DNA from: Mojavia pulchra JT2-VF2
GTDB taxonomy: Bacteria; Cyanobacteriota; Cyanobacteriia; Cyanobacteriales; Nostocaceae
Direction: 5' to 3'
Assembly (NCBI GenBank): GCA_019359325.1
Contig: JAHHHN010000021.1
Location: forward strand, 1-64,000
DNA length: 64,000 nt
Below the pieces are notes generated by a model, which did not search any database, had not been told where the DNA came from, and was given only the letters and a program-made list of their open reading frames with translations. Shown here piece after piece: positions 55,271 to 64,000 of the stretch (position 1 is its first letter; each line of letters starts with the position of its first letter). The translations under genes and the position numbers were made by a program.

Positions 55271-56239
55271 TCAAAGAGGTTTTTGTAATTTATCGAGAAA
55301 ACGTGTGTTTAATGCCCGCTGACGATAAATTTCATAAAGTGCCATACCCGCTGCTACCGAGGCATTGAGGCTAGGGGTCTTGCCTTGTAGGGGTATTGAC
55401 ACCAAGACATCGCAAGAGCGTTGTGTTAACATACTTAGTCCTTCGCCTTCAGAGCCAATCACTAAAACAATCGGGCCACTGAAACTCACCGTATGTAAGG
55501 GTTCGCTACCGGTGGCTGCGGTTCCATAAATCCAAAAGCCAGCCTCTTTAAGTTCTTCCAAAGAGCGGCTGAGATTGACGACTCGCGCAACGGGAAAGTT
55601 TTCTAAAGCTCCTGCTGCCACTTTTACCACGGTAGAAGTGATTCCAGATGCCCGGCGTTGAGGGATAACTAATCCTTGAGCGCCTATTGCTTCTGCGGTG
55701 CGAATAATAGCGCCTAAGTTGTGGGGATCAGTGATCCCATCAGCCACGACAATTACTGGATCGGTGACAGATTTTGCCTGGGCAATTAAATCTGGCAATT
55801 CAATGTAGGCATAGGGAGCAATTTGCGCCGCTATACCTTGGTGATTTGCTTGATCAGTAATTTGGTCTAAGCGCTTTGGTTCTACTTCATCAATTACTGT
55901 GCCATTTTCCTTAGCTTGTAGAATCAAATGATGAAAGCGGGGATCGTAGCGTAAACGAGCAGTAATCCAAATGCGGTTGAGACCACGCCGATTTTCTAAA
56001 GCACTTAATACTGGATGACGGCCGTAGATCAAGTCGCTATCTTCTGTTGAAGGTTTGATAGATGGGGATGGCGGGGTGAAGTTGCGGTCTTGGCGTGGCC
56101 CACCAGATATAGGCTTTCCATCTCTAGCTGGCCGGGGATTGCGAATAGGATTAGCAAGAACACGCTTGGTTTTCACTTTCACTGGTTGCCCACGATTTGG
56201 CTCACCAGCGGTTTTGATTTTTCTTGGTTTATCAGACAT
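55271..56239 (-). CDS. rlmB: RlmB-like 23S rRNA 2'-O-ribose methyltransferase
   Basis: 322 residues. An unstructured basic N-terminal 70 (Pro/Arg/Lys-rich) precedes the SpoU fold: ligand-binding [20 protein letters not shown], substrate-binding NHQGIAAQI, then the SPOUT knot motifs: [20 protein letters not shown] (motif 1), [11 protein letters not shown] (motif 2) and [20 protein letters not shown] (motif 3). RlmB methylates Gm2251 in the P-loop of 23S rRNA. It is just downstream of the Mini-III gene (gap 95 bases), the same order as in Bacillus mrnC-rlmB. The extra basic leader is common in cyanobacteria. Confidence 0.88.
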   Translation of the reverse strand: MSDKPRKIKTAGEPNRGQPVKVKTKRVLANPIRNPRPARDGKPISGGPRQDRNFTPPSPSIKPSTEDSDLIYGRHPVLSALENRRGLNRIWITARLRYDPRFHHLILQAKENGTVIDEVEPKRLDQITDQANHQGIAAQIAPYAYIELPDLIAQAKSVTDPVIVVADGITDPHNLGAIIRTAEAIGAQGLVIPQRRASGITSTVVKVAAGALENFPVARVVNLSRSLEELKEAGFWIYGTAATGSEPLHTVSFSGPIVLVIGSEGEGLSMLTQRSCDVLVSIPLQGKTPSLNASVAAGMALYEIYRQRALNTRFLDKLQKPL

Positions 56240-56334
56240 ATGAGTGTTTGGTATAATTTATTGGTAGACATACCGATCCCACAATTTACCGAGCTGACTT
56301 TACTGAATTTTGCGTTCGTGAGATTCTTTGCTCA

Positions 56335-56814
56335 CTATTTCTCTAAATTGAGTTTTTGCAATAGTTCGGTTAAGCGCTGGAAATCGGTGAGATATAGGTA
56401 GCCAATTAAAGCTTCTAGACTAGTTGCTTGTTGATAAATTTCGGGTTCAACGCGCTTAGGGCGTCCTGTGGCGGCGTTGCGGCCTCTTCGGACAATTTCT
56501 ATTTCACTATCCCTCAGGTGAGGAGTCAGCGATCGCAAATGTAGCGCTTGTTGTTCTGCTCTTACCTGTGCCACTACCAGACGATGGTAACTATCTGGTC
56601 GCTGCAATGGCATTAGATAAGCTATTCTAACATACAACTCATAAATTGCATCCCCTAGATATGCTAATGCGGCAGGAGAAATTTGTTGCACTTGTGAGTA
56701 AGAAATTTGCTGGGGTGATTGCACTGTGTTTACCAAAAGTGCCTGAGTCCAAAATGAATCCTGTTTAATAGCTTCATTTTGTCCATCTAATAACTCTTCC
56801 TCCTTTGAGTTCAC
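56335..56814 (-). CDS. mrnC: Mini-ribonuclease III
   Basis: 159 residues. RNase III catalytic domain without a dsRNA-binding domain: the signature ALAYLGDAIYELYVRIAYLM holds the Asp/Glu of the catalytic site, and RRGRNAATGRPKRVEPEIYQ plus ATSLEALIGYLYLTDFQRL supply the second acidic cluster. Mini-III matures 23S rRNA. It precedes rlmB in the same orientation, so the two rRNA enzymes are probably co-transcribed. The N-terminal 30 residues (NSKEEELLDGQNEAIKQDSF) are an acidic extension. Confidence 0.9.
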   Translation of the reverse strand: MNSKEEELLDGQNEAIKQDSFWTQALLVNTVQSPQQISYSQVQQISPAALAYLGDAIYELYVRIAYLMPLQRPDSYHRLVVAQVRAEQQALHLRSLTPHLRDSEIEIVRRGRNAATGRPKRVEPEIYQQATSLEALIGYLYLTDFQRLTELLQKLNLEK

Positions 56815-57089
56815 AAGTAATCATTCCTTAACTGGTTACATTTGGCAGGCTTCATTGGGGATATTTATCAATTTATTTTGTTTAATAATGTGCTGTTGCA
56901 ATACTTAGCAGAATATATACTATCAAACTTACTGACTAAATTTTATCTTTTTAATGAGAAGTTAGCATTTGGCGACTAGCTAGATTTTAGTCCTCTCTCA
57001 CAAAGAGAGAGGTTGTATCAGCAGTGTTGCCAAAAATTAAGCTATCCAGATAAAAATCGGATAGCTAGATTAATTTTTTGGTCAAGCAA

Positions 57090-57512
57090 TCAAGACGACT
57101 TGATGTTTTCTAGAGCCGCTTCAACATTGGGTTGCAGGGAGAGAAACTTCTCTAAGCGAACAAGCTTGACCGTTTGAGTAACACGGGCATTCGTGACAAT
57201 TTGCAAAGTGCCGTTGGCATTTTGAGCTTGCTTGGCTAGCTGCACCAGAGCGCCCAAGCCAGAGCTATCTACAAAGTCAATTTGTGAGAGATCCAGAATA
57301 ATGTGCTTTGGGCCCTCATCAATCTTGCTACCTAGTACCTTGCGAAATGTCGGCTCAGAAAAAGCATCTAACAAACCTGTGAGGCGGAATAGCTGACAGT
57401 TATCCCGGGCTTCACGAGTGCCCCTCAGGCTCACGGTTAGATTTAGTGGCTCAGCAATAACTCCCTCCTCATGGTGAAAGTGAACGCTCAAGTATAGATG
57501 GTTTTGGTGCAA
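57090..57512 (-). CDS. STAS-domain anti-sigma factor antagonist
   Basis: 140 residues; the first 25 may be a leader. A STAS domain: LFRLTGLLDAFSEPTFRKVL, HIILDLSQIDFVDSSGLGAL with the phosphorylatable Ser (D-S-S-G), and the helix LVQLAKQAQNANGTLQIVTN. Such SpoIIAA-like proteins bind anti-sigma kinases and are switched by serine phosphorylation. No RsbW-like kinase is adjacent, so the partner lies elsewhere. The gene is monocistronic, upstream of the carA region. Confidence 0.87.
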   Translation of the reverse strand: MHQNHLYLSVHFHHEEGVIAEPLNLTVSLRGTREARDNCQLFRLTGLLDAFSEPTFRKVLGSKIDEGPKHIILDLSQIDFVDSSGLGALVQLAKQAQNANGTLQIVTNARVTQTVKLVRLEKFLSLQPNVEAALENIKSS

Positions 57513-57529
57513 GTTGTCTACAACCTGCT

Positions 57530-57634
57530 GGGGTAGAGGGTATTGGGGATTGGGTATCGGGGATTGGGCATTGAGAAAATTTTTCTCCCCTACTCCCTGC
57601 TTTTTCCCAGTCCCTAGTCCCCAGCCCCTAGTCC
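57530..57634. repeat. STRR-type repeat tract between STAS gene and carA
   Basis: Repeats of the GGGGATTGGG heptamer type on one side and CCCTAGTCCC / CCCCAGCCCC on the other, just before the carA stop. This is the same STRR family as at 37910. Confidence 0.6.
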
Positions 57635-58795
57635 CTAACCCTCTGATGTGGCAAGACGAGATGCTCGCATTGCTTGGACAAAATCCTCAAACAAGTAATC
57701 GGCATCGTGAGGGCCAGGACTGGCTTCTGGATGATACTGTACTGAGAACACAGGTAGAGATTTGTGACGTACACCAGCTACAGTGCGATCATTTAAGTTG
57801 AGGTGGCTAATTTCCACAACTGCCGTAGGTAAAGAATCTGGGTCAATAGCAAAACTGTGGTTTTGACTAGTAATTTCTATCCTTTGTTGTAAACCTGCCG
57901 GCTGATTCAAACCCCGATGACCAAATTTGAGTTTAAAGGTTTCTGCTCCCAAGGCATGACCCAAAATTTGATGCCCCATACAAATGCCAAAGATGGGTTT
58001 TTGAGTCCCTAGGAGTGCCTTGGCAGTTTCAATACCTTCAGTTACCGCAGCCGGGTCACCAGGGCCATTGGAGAGAAATATGCCATCTGGATTATATTTG
58101 AGAATTTCTTCTGGAGGTGTATTGGCGGGAACAACAATTACCCGACAACCATAACTTGCTAAACGACGCAAGATATTACGTTTCACCCCAAAGTCAAGGG
58201 CAACAACGGTGAAGGATTCTGCCATACTATCAACCACATCAGGGTTAAATTCCCAAGTTGGGATCGTAGGATCTGACCATTCATAAACCGTTGGAGTAGT
58301 GACTTCCCGAACCAGATTTAATCCTTGCATACTGGGAGCTGCCTGTACCTGCTCTAGCAACTCAGCCTCATCAAGAATGGATGTGGAAATCCCACCATTC
58401 ATAGCTCCGAACATCCGAATTTTACGGGTGAGGGCGCGGGTATCGATGCCGTAGATACCTGGTATTTGATGCTGTTTCAAGTAGTCAGGCAAGGATTGTG
58501 TAGATCGCCAATTACTTGGTCGTTGACAAATATTTCGAGCGATCGCACCTCGCACTTGTGGTTTAGCAGATTCCTCATCTTCGGGATTAACGCCAGTGTT
58601 CCCTAGCTCAGGATAGGTAAAAACAACAATCTGACCACAGTAACTAGGATCGGTCAGCACTTCTTGATATCCGGTCATGCCAGTGTTGAATACCACTTCC
58701 CCAATTGTGGTGCCTATTGCACCAAATGACCAACCGCGATAAGTGGTACCATCTGCCAAGACAAGCAGAGCAGGTATTGTGTCAGACAGGGGCAT
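57635..58795 (-). CDS. carA: Carbamoyl-phosphate synthase small subunit
   Basis: About 386 residues from ATG 58795; a longer frame to 58810 adds five residues. N-terminal small-subunit domain ([20 protein letters not shown]) and a C-terminal class-I glutamine amidotransferase: [20 protein letters not shown] with the nucleophile Cys, and [20 protein letters not shown] with the catalytic His and Glu. It supplies ammonia from glutamine to the large subunit for pyrimidine and arginine synthesis. carB is not adjacent, as is typical in cyanobacteria. It is monocistronic. Confidence 0.95.
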   Translation of the reverse strand: MPLSDTIPALLVLADGTTYRGWSFGAIGTTIGEVVFNTGMTGYQEVLTDPSYCGQIVVFTYPELGNTGVNPEDEESAKPQVRGAIARNICQRPSNWRSTQSLPDYLKQHQIPGIYGIDTRALTRKIRMFGAMNGGISTSILDEAELLEQVQAAPSMQGLNLVREVTTPTVYEWSDPTIPTWEFNPDVVDSMAESFTVVALDFGVKRNILRRLASYGCRVIVVPANTPPEEILKYNPDGIFLSNGPGDPAAVTEGIETAKALLGTQKPIFGICMGHQILGHALGAETFKLKFGHRGLNQPAGLQQRIEITSQNHSFAIDPDSLPTAVVEISHLNLNDRTVAGVRHKSLPVFSVQYHPEASPGPHDADYLFEDFVQAMRASRLATSEG

Positions 58796-58811
58796 AGGTA
58801 ATGAAAGCAAT

Positions 58812-58870
58812 CATAATTAGGGGTTAGGGGTTAAGGGCTAAGGGTGAGGAAAACTTTTTTTTAGTTTCCA
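58812..58870. repeat. Short heptad repeat upstream of carA
   Basis: GGGGTTAGGGGTTAAGGGC followed by TAAGGGTGAGG: heptad-like STRR units in the carA leader region. Confidence 0.5.
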
Positions 58871-59018
58871 ACCCTGAGTATCTAGTTTTTAGTCTCTCGC
58901 TCTTGTCCCTTGTAAGCTGCGAATGTTAATTATGCCATGAGTTTAGTCGTTCCGCGTTCTCAAGCTAATTAATTAAAGATAAAAAAATTAAGTAAGCAAA
59001 AACTTTCCAGGAGAAGCT

Positions 59019-60134
59019 ATGGCGAAAGTAGATTTGCAACCCTCTAGGCAGTTAAAATTAAAATTAATTATGCTTCAGTCTTTTTTAGCTCGTGCAACCC
59101 TGATTGTTTTATCAAGTGCGCTAGCGGTTTTGAGTGTTGCTTGTAGTCAAGACAAACAGACTACTAAGATTCGTGGCAATGAGCAGCCAAGGCCTGTAGG
59201 TAATTTGGCAGCAACGCCTCTTATCGAAGCAACAACTTACCCACTATCCAGCCCAGAACCACAGCCACAGTCTTCGTCTGCCGTTGAACCAAATTCTTTT
59301 GAGTTGGCCCTAGACAAAGCCGCAGGTGCTTTGACTATCAGTCAGTCTGCTCAATCAGCAGATGATTGGAAGTTGGTGGCGAATCAGCTCCAAGACGCGA
59401 TCGCGCTGATGAAAAATGTGCAGCAAGAAAGCCCAAATTTCACGGTGGCTCAAATCAAAATATCAGAATACCAGCGTCAGATTCAATCTGCTTTGCACAA
59501 AGCTGCTCCTAAACCTCAACCGCCATTGCAGCCAGAACCCCAGAGGGTAGTAGTTATGGTTCCGCAAAAACAAATTAAACCGGAACCTACCTTACCTGTA
59601 GCGCCTGTAGCCCCGCTTCTATCAAAAGAAGTCCCAGTTCCCAAGCCGATTTTACCCACACCAGAATTAGTCATTGAAAGCAACAATGTATTTATTGCTC
59701 CGATAAAAAGACGAATTGGTGGAACACCAATTGTTGAGGTTACCTTCAATGGTGAAGAGAAATTTGACATGATTGTGGATACAGGAGCTAGTGGCACTGT
59801 AATTACCCAAAACATGGCAAATGCTTTAGGTGTAGTGCCGGTGGGAAAAGCTAAAGCCAACACTGCTAGTTCTAAAGCTGTGGAATTTACCATTGGCTAT
59901 GTTGATTCGATGGCAGTGGCTGGGGTAATGATAAATAAAGTACCAGTAGCGATCGCAGGCTCAGACTTAGAAACAGGATTGCTGGGACACGACTTTTTCG
60001 GCAATTACGATGTCACCATCAAACGTAATGTCGTGGAATTTCGCCCACAATCGCATTCGGAAATTAATTCTCCAGAAACTGAACTAACTGCTCCAACTTT
60101 ACCCAAGGAGCGCCACTTTTTAGGATCTCCTTAG
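59019..60134 (+). CDS. Lipoprotein with a retropepsin-like aspartic protease domain
   Basis: 371 residues. A signal segment with a lipobox-like LSVAC (Cys about 42) suggests lipid anchoring in the plasma/outer membrane. A Pro/Gln-rich linker (about 60-220) leads to a clan AA aspartic protease domain: [20 protein letters not shown], then [10 protein letters not shown] with the catalytic Asp, and [17 protein letters not shown]. Single-domain members are assumed to work as homodimers like retropepsin. Its 3' end overlaps the convergent trpD by 71 bases (60064-60134). Confidence 0.82.
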   Translation: MAKVDLQPSRQLKLKLIMLQSFLARATLIVLSSALAVLSVACSQDKQTTKIRGNEQPRPVGNLAATPLIEATTYPLSSPEPQPQSSSAVEPNSFELALDKAAGALTISQSAQSADDWKLVANQLQDAIALMKNVQQESPNFTVAQIKISEYQRQIQSALHKAAPKPQPPLQPEPQRVVVMVPQKQIKPEPTLPVAPVAPLLSKEVPVPKPILPTPELVIESNNVFIAPIKRRIGGTPIVEVTFNGEEKFDMIVDTGASGTVITQNMANALGVVPVGKAKANTASSKAVEFTIGYVDSMAVAGVMINKVPVAIAGSDLETGLLGHDFFGNYDVTIKRNVVEFRPQSHSEINSPETELTAPTLPKERHFLGSP

Positions 60135-61161
60135 CTACCTTTACACCTTGGGCATGATCCAGTAGTGGAATTGCACCTGCCACTTGCAGCGCTAATGACG
60201 CATTTAACGCTACAGCATCCTGTTGCGCTTGAGTTCCTTTGCCTTGTAATACCGCTTTCAGAATTTCTGCATTTTCTTGAACATCCCCGCCTCGAAGAGC
60301 GCCTATAGTAGCAGGCGTTAAACCTACAGCTTCGGGATTGACAGTAGTTAACTGCACTTCACCATCAGATAACACTGCTAAGTCGGTTACATCTCCTAAC
60401 CCCGCTTCATCCAGTTTTTCTCGCCCATGTAGGACAATTGCCTTTTGCTTACCCAAATTTTGTAACGCGTGGGCAACAGTTGCCAAAAGTTTGGGAGTAA
60501 ATAACCCTACCACTTGCCCAGCCGGATTTAAAGGATTAACTAACGGCCCGAGTAAGTTAAAAACAGTCCGTACTTTGAGAGTCCGCCGCAATGTGGCAAC
60601 CGCCTTGAGTGCTGGATGCCAACCAGGAGCAAATAAAAAAGTGATCCCCACTTCTTTTACTGCTGCTTGTACCTTTTCGCTAGGGGCACTCAAATTTACG
60701 CCCAACGCTTCCAACACATCAGCACTTCCTGTAAGACTAGATGCTGAACGATTGCCGTGTTTTGCGACGGGTACACCATAGGCAGCAGCCACAAAAGCAA
60801 CTGCTGTGGAAATATTAAAAGTTGATGAACCGTCGCCACCAGTGCCACAGGTATCGATGAGGGAAGTTGGGGATTGGGAAGAATTAAATTTCCCAGTTCC
60901 CAGTACCCAGTCCCCAGCCCCCACTTTCGATTGAGATTGCAATACTTCCGCCATCCCAGTTAACTCGTCAGCAGAAACGCCTTTAAAGTTCAGCGCTGTT
61001 AAAATTGCTCCCGATAACTCTGGCGGAACCGCTGCACTTAGCCATCCTTGCATCAATTCAGCAGATTGAGTGCGGGATAAGGATTCACCATCGATTAATT
61101 GTTGCAGCAGGAGATGCCAGCTAGGTGAGGTTTCTGGCGTGGGCATGGGGGAAGTTGTCAT
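60064..61161 (-). CDS. trpD: Anthranilate phosphoribosyltransferase with an STRR-coded insert
   Basis: 365 residues; transfers phosphoribose from PRPP to anthranilate in tryptophan synthesis. Landmarks: [20 protein letters not shown] (PRPP glycine loop), [40 protein letters not shown] (anthranilate site), [20 protein letters not shown], and GDVTDLAVL. Immediately before the glycine loop (residues 79-101) sits a Gly/Trp/Ser-rich segment coded by STRR-like DNA (60859-60927) that the family lacks. The length is otherwise normal. The gene's 3' end overlaps the aspartic-protease gene. Confidence 0.93.
   Translation of the reverse strand: MTTSPMPTPETSPSWHLLLQQLIDGESLSRTQSAELMQGWLSAAVPPELSGAILTALNFKGVSADELTGMAEVLQSQSKVGAGDWVLGTGKFNSSQSPTSLIDTCGTGGDGSSTFNISTAVAFVAAAYGVPVAKHGNRSASSLTGSADVLEALGVNLSAPSEKVQAAVKEVGITFLFAPGWHPALKAVATLRRTLKVRTVFNLLGPLVNPLNPAGQVVGLFTPKLLATVAHALQNLGKQKAIVLHGREKLDEAGLGDVTDLAVLSDGEVQLTTVNPEAVGLTPATIGALRGGDVQENAEILKAVLQGKGTQAQQDAVALNASLALQVAGAIPLLDHAQGVKVAKEILKSGAPWVKLEQLVQFLEN
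60859..60927. repeat. STRR-like insertion inside trpD
   Basis: The plus strand has TTGGGGATTGGGAAG and CCAGTACCCAGTCCCCAGCC units, matching the STRR family, and keeps the trpD reading frame open ([12 protein letters not shown] then SSQSPTS). Confidence 0.75.
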
Positions 61162-61249
61162 AAAACAGGTCTGTTTGCGTTTGCTAGGTTGAGCTTCAGT
61201 TAAAGGTCTGGGAGTTATCCTACCGGAAAATGGGAAACTAAGAGCTAAT

Positions 61250-62134
61250 TTAGATAGAAAAACTAAGACTCAACTGCATGGGATCAGGAAAGTTCTTAAC
61301 TGTAATTTGTTCTTCCACATTTCGCTTAATTTCATAGTTAGTAATGAATAATTCTTTTCCTTTAGCAGCACCATTCTGCTTATAGTTATTCATTCCATAC
61401 TGTAATTCCCACTCTGAGATATTAGCCCATTCAAAAGCTTTTTTAATTTGGGGCGAATCGTCATAAGTGATTAACCAGCGATGATGACATTGTTTTAATA
61501 GTTCTGCAAATCTCTGGTGTTCAAAAGATGTGTGCAAGTCACCAGCTTTACCATATAGCTTAGACTTAGTAGCACTAAAATATGGTGGATCTAAAAATAA
61601 AAATACCTCTTCGCCTGCTGAATATAATAATTCGCTGTAATCTAAATTAGTGATGATGATATCTTTTGATAAAATACTTTCTAATTTTTCAAGACGGTCT
61701 ATGGATGAATTAGTAAAGCGTTTATGAAAAGCTTCTTGAGAGAAACCACCAGATTCTACAGTACCCGAAAATGTAATTCTATTCAGAACAAAAAAGCGGA
61801 CTGCTCTTTCAAAATCAGATAAATTATTAACATCTACGCTGGTTAATTCTATGAAGAGCAACTTGCCATCTGAAAATTTATTTCTAATCTGTCGAACTTC
61901 AGCGACTAGTTTAGATATATCAGACTGGGCAATCTTCCAAAATAAAAATAATTCCCGGTTTAAATCATTAATCCAAATTTTTAGATGCGGAAATTTTTGT
62001 TTTAAGTAGATAAATACAGAACCACCACCTACAAAAGGTTCTCTAAACTCTAAAAATTTTTCTGGTATGTATTCTATTATTTGATTTATAGCTTTTGACT
62101 TACCACCTGGATAACGGAGTGGGCTTTTGCTCAT
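61250..62134 (-). CDS. Dam-like DNA adenine methyltransferase (D12 class)
   Basis: 294 residues. N-terminal [20 protein letters not shown] is the Dam-type motif X; FVGGGSVF is the AdoMet-binding motif I (F-x-G-x-G); and FLFLDPPYF carries the catalytic DPPY motif IV. This is a D12-class N6-adenine methyltransferase related to Dam/M.DpnII, for which GATC is the usual target. HIP1 (GCGATCGC) contains GATC, so the enzyme could methylate HIP1 sites. No cognate restriction enzyme is adjacent. It is monocistronic. Confidence 0.88.
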   Translation of the reverse strand: MSKSPLRYPGGKSKAINQIIEYIPEKFLEFREPFVGGGSVFIYLKQKFPHLKIWINDLNRELFLFWKIAQSDISKLVAEVRQIRNKFSDGKLLFIELTSVDVNNLSDFERAVRFFVLNRITFSGTVESGGFSQEAFHKRFTNSSIDRLEKLESILSKDIIITNLDYSELLYSAGEEVFLFLDPPYFSATKSKLYGKAGDLHTSFEHQRFAELLKQCHHRWLITYDDSPQIKKAFEWANISEWELQYGMNNYKQNGAAKGKELFITNYEIKRNVEEQITVKNFPDPMQLSLSFSI

Positions 62135-62274
62135 GCTTGCTATAATAATTAATTGTTTTAAATAACATAAGATTTACACCCTTAATTTGCATATTTCAAC
62201 CGCAGGTTAGCAGAGGAGAGGGATTGATACTTTCTCTGCAAAATTAAAAATATGCAAGTTAATAGCCCTGTTTG

Positions 62275-62646
62275 TTATTTATTTTGTTTGTAAACTTCTC
62301 TTCTATGATCTACATCAATAATTAAAATGACTAATTTTGAATCGTAAACTTCATATAAAACTCTATCATCTCCTACTTTAATTCTATAAGTATTTTTGAT
62401 GCCTTTTAATTTTTTACAACCAGATGGTCTGGGATTAATTACTAGCTTTTCGTCAATCTCGGAAGTTATCCTTTCTTGTACAGATTCAGGAAGTTTAGAA
62501 ACCTCCCTGTCTGCTTTGGGAGTAAACTCTACTTTATAGACTATTGGATTGTTATTTTCCTGCTCGTCTTCTTGCTTTGATGTATTCCCAAGGTATTGTT
62601 CCTTCTCTGTCTGCTTCTTCTTTGGCGGCACGCACAACCTCCACAT
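62275..62646 (-). CDS. RelE/ParE-type toxin
   Basis: 123 residues as read, but the toxin domain starts only at about residue 38 (VYKVEFTPKADREVSKLPES). It matches the RelE fold: VQERITSEIDEKLVINPRPS, KKLKGIKNTYRIKVGDDRVL and YEV...VDHRREVY, with the basic/His end of mRNA-cleaving RelE toxins. No standard start (ATG, GTG, TTG) exists near the domain; available ones at 62646, 62637 and 62631 lie inside the antitoxin gene, giving a 90-base overlap. Translational coupling with the antitoxin, or an ATA start near 62540, is possible. Confidence 0.7.
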   Translation of the reverse strand: MWRLCVPPKKKQTEKEQYLGNTSKQEDEQENNNPIVYKVEFTPKADREVSKLPESVQERITSEIDEKLVINPRPSGCKKLKGIKNTYRIKVGDDRVLYEVYDSKLVILIIDVDHRREVYKQNK

Positions 62647-63184
62647 CTATAGAGTTTTCTGTGTCTTGCTCTACCGCCTCAGATATTGCATTTACAAGTC
62701 GTAGTACTGACTTGCTATAAACTGTTGATAAGGATTCTCCAGTGGTTGAGCGCGTAATCAATAATAATATACTGTCTATGACACTAACCCACTTAAATTC
62801 CCTTAAACGTCTTTTTAAATCGTGTTGTAGCTCTGATAAAGTTTTAGTTGCTTTTGGTGGTAGGTAATCCCAGTAACTTTCAATTATTTCAGAAAATATA
62901 TCATAAATAAGTATAAGATTTCTTATTTTATCTACAATTTTTTTAGAATCTTTTAGCTGTTTAATGAGTGTTTTAATCTCAGAGGCTTTTTCGGTTACAG
63001 CACGCAGTTTCTCTATAACCTCTTGTATAGATATACCCTCTATTTCAGATAATTCTATATAAAATTCCGCTAACTCGGCAGATATATCACTTTGCTCTTT
63101 CTGATTTAAGCAGTTCTCTAAATGCTCTCTGACTTGCTCTATTTTTTCAATTTCGCTGAGGCTAGCTGCGATTGTGCTAGTCAT
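62552..63184 (-). CDS. Unusually long antitoxin-like protein
   Basis: About 210 residues from ATG 63184 (AGGTGG seven bases upstream). Only the end (VVRAAKEEADREGTIPWEYI then KARRRAGK) resembles short RelB/antitoxin C-termini ([EK]..GTIPWE.....). The first 180 residues are helical and coiled-coil-like with a leucine/charged pattern (IEKIEQVREHLENCLNQKEQ; KASEIKTLIKQLKDSKKIVD), unlike the ~80-residue antitoxins usual upstream of RelE. It overlaps the toxin frame. The long N-terminal part may give a fused sensor or DNA-binding module, not recognised. Confidence 0.6.
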   Translation of the reverse strand: MTSTIAASLSEIEKIEQVREHLENCLNQKEQSDISAELAEFYIELSEIEGISIQEVIEKLRAVTEKASEIKTLIKQLKDSKKIVDKIRNLILIYDIFSEIIESYWDYLPPKATKTLSELQHDLKRRLREFKWVSVIDSILLLITRSTTGESLSTVYSKSVLRLVNAISEAVEQDTENSIDVEVVRAAKEEADREGTIPWEYIKARRRAGK

Positions 63185-63258
63185 TCGTGCCACCTCATAA
63201 TTATTTTCGGCTTAACATAATACTACTTTAGCCCGTTTTACAATACAAAGTAAGACAA

Positions 63259-63295
63259 AGCGATACATTATATTTTAGGAATATAATGTATCGCT
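63259..63295. promoter_or_regulatory. Perfect 16-bp inverted repeat upstream of the TA locus
   Basis: Arms AGCGATACATTATATT/AATATAATGTATCGCT around TTAGG. It sits 65-100 bases upstream of the antitoxin start, covering the probable promoter, and right at the stop (63294) of the upstream gene. No T-run on the minus side makes a terminator unlikely. It is an attractive autoregulatory operator for the antitoxin. Confidence 0.5.
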
Positions 63296-64000
63296 ATCGT
63301 GATGAGCGAAAGATGACGCGCCCTGGAGAATCTTCTTGGTTAATTCGCGCGTAGACTCTAAGACAGGTCAACACTTCCCCAGGATTACCGCCACAATCTA
63401 GTTGCAAGTCATCTTTTGATAAAGCACAAATATCGGCATATAAACCTGATAATTGGCGAATACGCACTTCATGGCCTTGTTTATTTGCCTGATCAACAAA
63501 TTTTTTTAGTTTACGCCGTGATTCTTGTTGCAGGTTACCCCACCAAGAATAGCGATCGCTTGGTGGAACGAATACTAAGGAATGAATAGCCTCATCCATA
63601 TCAATCCAGGCACGTAGAGTTAATAAAGAATCAGCATTTTCCTCAGCTTTTTGTGTGCGATGGAAGCGGCCTGTTAAAGCTTCAATGTATTGGATTTGCT
63701 GCTCTGGCTTGGAATGTAAAGAAATAATATCAAAACTGAAAACGCTTTTTAAAGCATGATGTAAATCTGGGTCAATTTCGATAAATTTTATACAAAGCAG
63801 CAAGAAGCCGGCTAATAAATTTAAATCACCAGTTTGGCTAATTTCGGAATTTGATAAAGCTTGTTGAGATAAGCACAAACCTTTAGCTTGAACTGTACCT
63901 TTAAGCCCTGGATAAATAATTTCATCACGAATAAAAGGTAGTGGGTAGAGTTCTGAATTATCTTCTACTGCGCCAACTTCTTGAGCTAAATCTAAAGCAC
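63294..64000 (-). CDS. Partial gene of unknown function (3' part; 5' end beyond the window)
   Basis: The frame runs from 64000 to 63294 on the minus strand; an internal TTG at 63878 is not the true start, since codons ahead of it (ALDLAQEVGAVEDNSELYPL) are coherent. The visible 235 residues are soluble and mixed alpha/beta with no motif I know; segments include LPFIRDEIIYPGLKGTVQAK, LNLLAGFLLLCIKFIEIDPD, RFHRTQKAEENADSLLTLRA and CGGNPGEVLTCLRVYARINQ. It ends just downstream of a 16-bp inverted repeat. Function unknown. Confidence 0.5.
   Translation of the reverse strand, partial: ALDLAQEVGAVEDNSELYPLPFIRDEIIYPGLKGTVQAKGLCLSQQALSNSEISQTGDLNLLAGFLLLCIKFIEIDPDLHHALKSVFSFDIISLHSKPEQQIQYIEALTGRFHRTQKAEENADSLLTLRAWIDMDEAIHSLVFVPPSDRYSWWGNLQQESRRKLKKFVDQANKQGHEVRIRQLSGLYADICALSKDDLQLDCGGNPGEVLTCLRVYARINQEDSPGRVIFRSSR

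Overview
The window is chromosomal DNA of a filamentous, very probably heterocyst-forming (Nostocales, Nostoc/Anabaena-like) cyanobacterium. Supporting evidence: two small photosystem II genes missed by length-filtered ORF calling (psbK, psbM), a psaJ-like gene, a helical carotenoid protein, many copies of the HIP1 palindrome GCGATCGC, heptameter STRR repeats (CCCCAAT-type), A+T-rich spacers, and several cyanobacterial families (KGK, DUF928, DUF1816, DUF2231, HstK-type kinases). No rRNA, tRNA or CRISPR array was seen.

Layout. 1-8 kb: small genes and decay: an Uma2 nuclease, an oxygenase-like ORF that has lost its Rieske cluster motif, a truncated DUF4332 gene, a 63-bp tandem repeat, a PPC/DUF296 protein, a dynamin-like GTPase with a KGK protein after it, and an HNH nuclease frameshifted in a C-run. 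8-12 kb: a two-gene exported-protein operon with a decayed partial duplication, and a nitroreductase. 12-16.7 kb: a five-gene terminal-oxidase operon (two DUF2231 membrane proteins, ctaC-ctaD-ctaE); subunit II lacks the CuA ligands, so it is an ARTO/cox3-type quinol oxidase candidate. Two inverted 128-bp MITE-like copies lie at about 11.9 and 18.7 kb. 18-28 kb: a small exported protein, a helical carotenoid protein, and a signalling operon of a 1979-residue Ser/Thr-His hybrid kinase plus a REC-histidine kinase. 28-31 kb: decayed DNA, an AI-2E-type transporter and an IS1634-like transposase pseudogene.

31-48 kb is mostly housekeeping or accessory metabolism: NIL-ferredoxin, TxlA-like thioredoxin, two SDRs, orphan psaJ, murG, P450, ZIP transporter, two VOC proteins, miaE, GNAT, comF-like, cobS, tgt. 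48-50 kb: a compact structured non-coding segment (possible orphan transposon-associated RNA) precedes psbK; then a 2Fe-2S ferredoxin, psbM and a tandem universal stress protein. 51-61 kb: DUF928, two tandem CAP-domain proteins, a hydrolase, mrnC-rlmB, a STAS protein, carA, a retropepsin-like lipoprotein and trpD (which carries an in-frame STRR insertion). 61-64 kb: a Dam-like adenine methylase, a toxin-antitoxin pair with an unusually long antitoxin and a perfect 16-bp inverted repeat upstream, and the 3' part of an unidentified gene.

The strongest leads are the CuA-less oxidase operon, the structured RNA-like segment before psbK, the STRR insertion in trpD, the MITE pair, the orphan PsaJ, the P450 without the I-helix threonine, and the long-antitoxin TA locus. 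All family calls are from reading the translations; no search was run.
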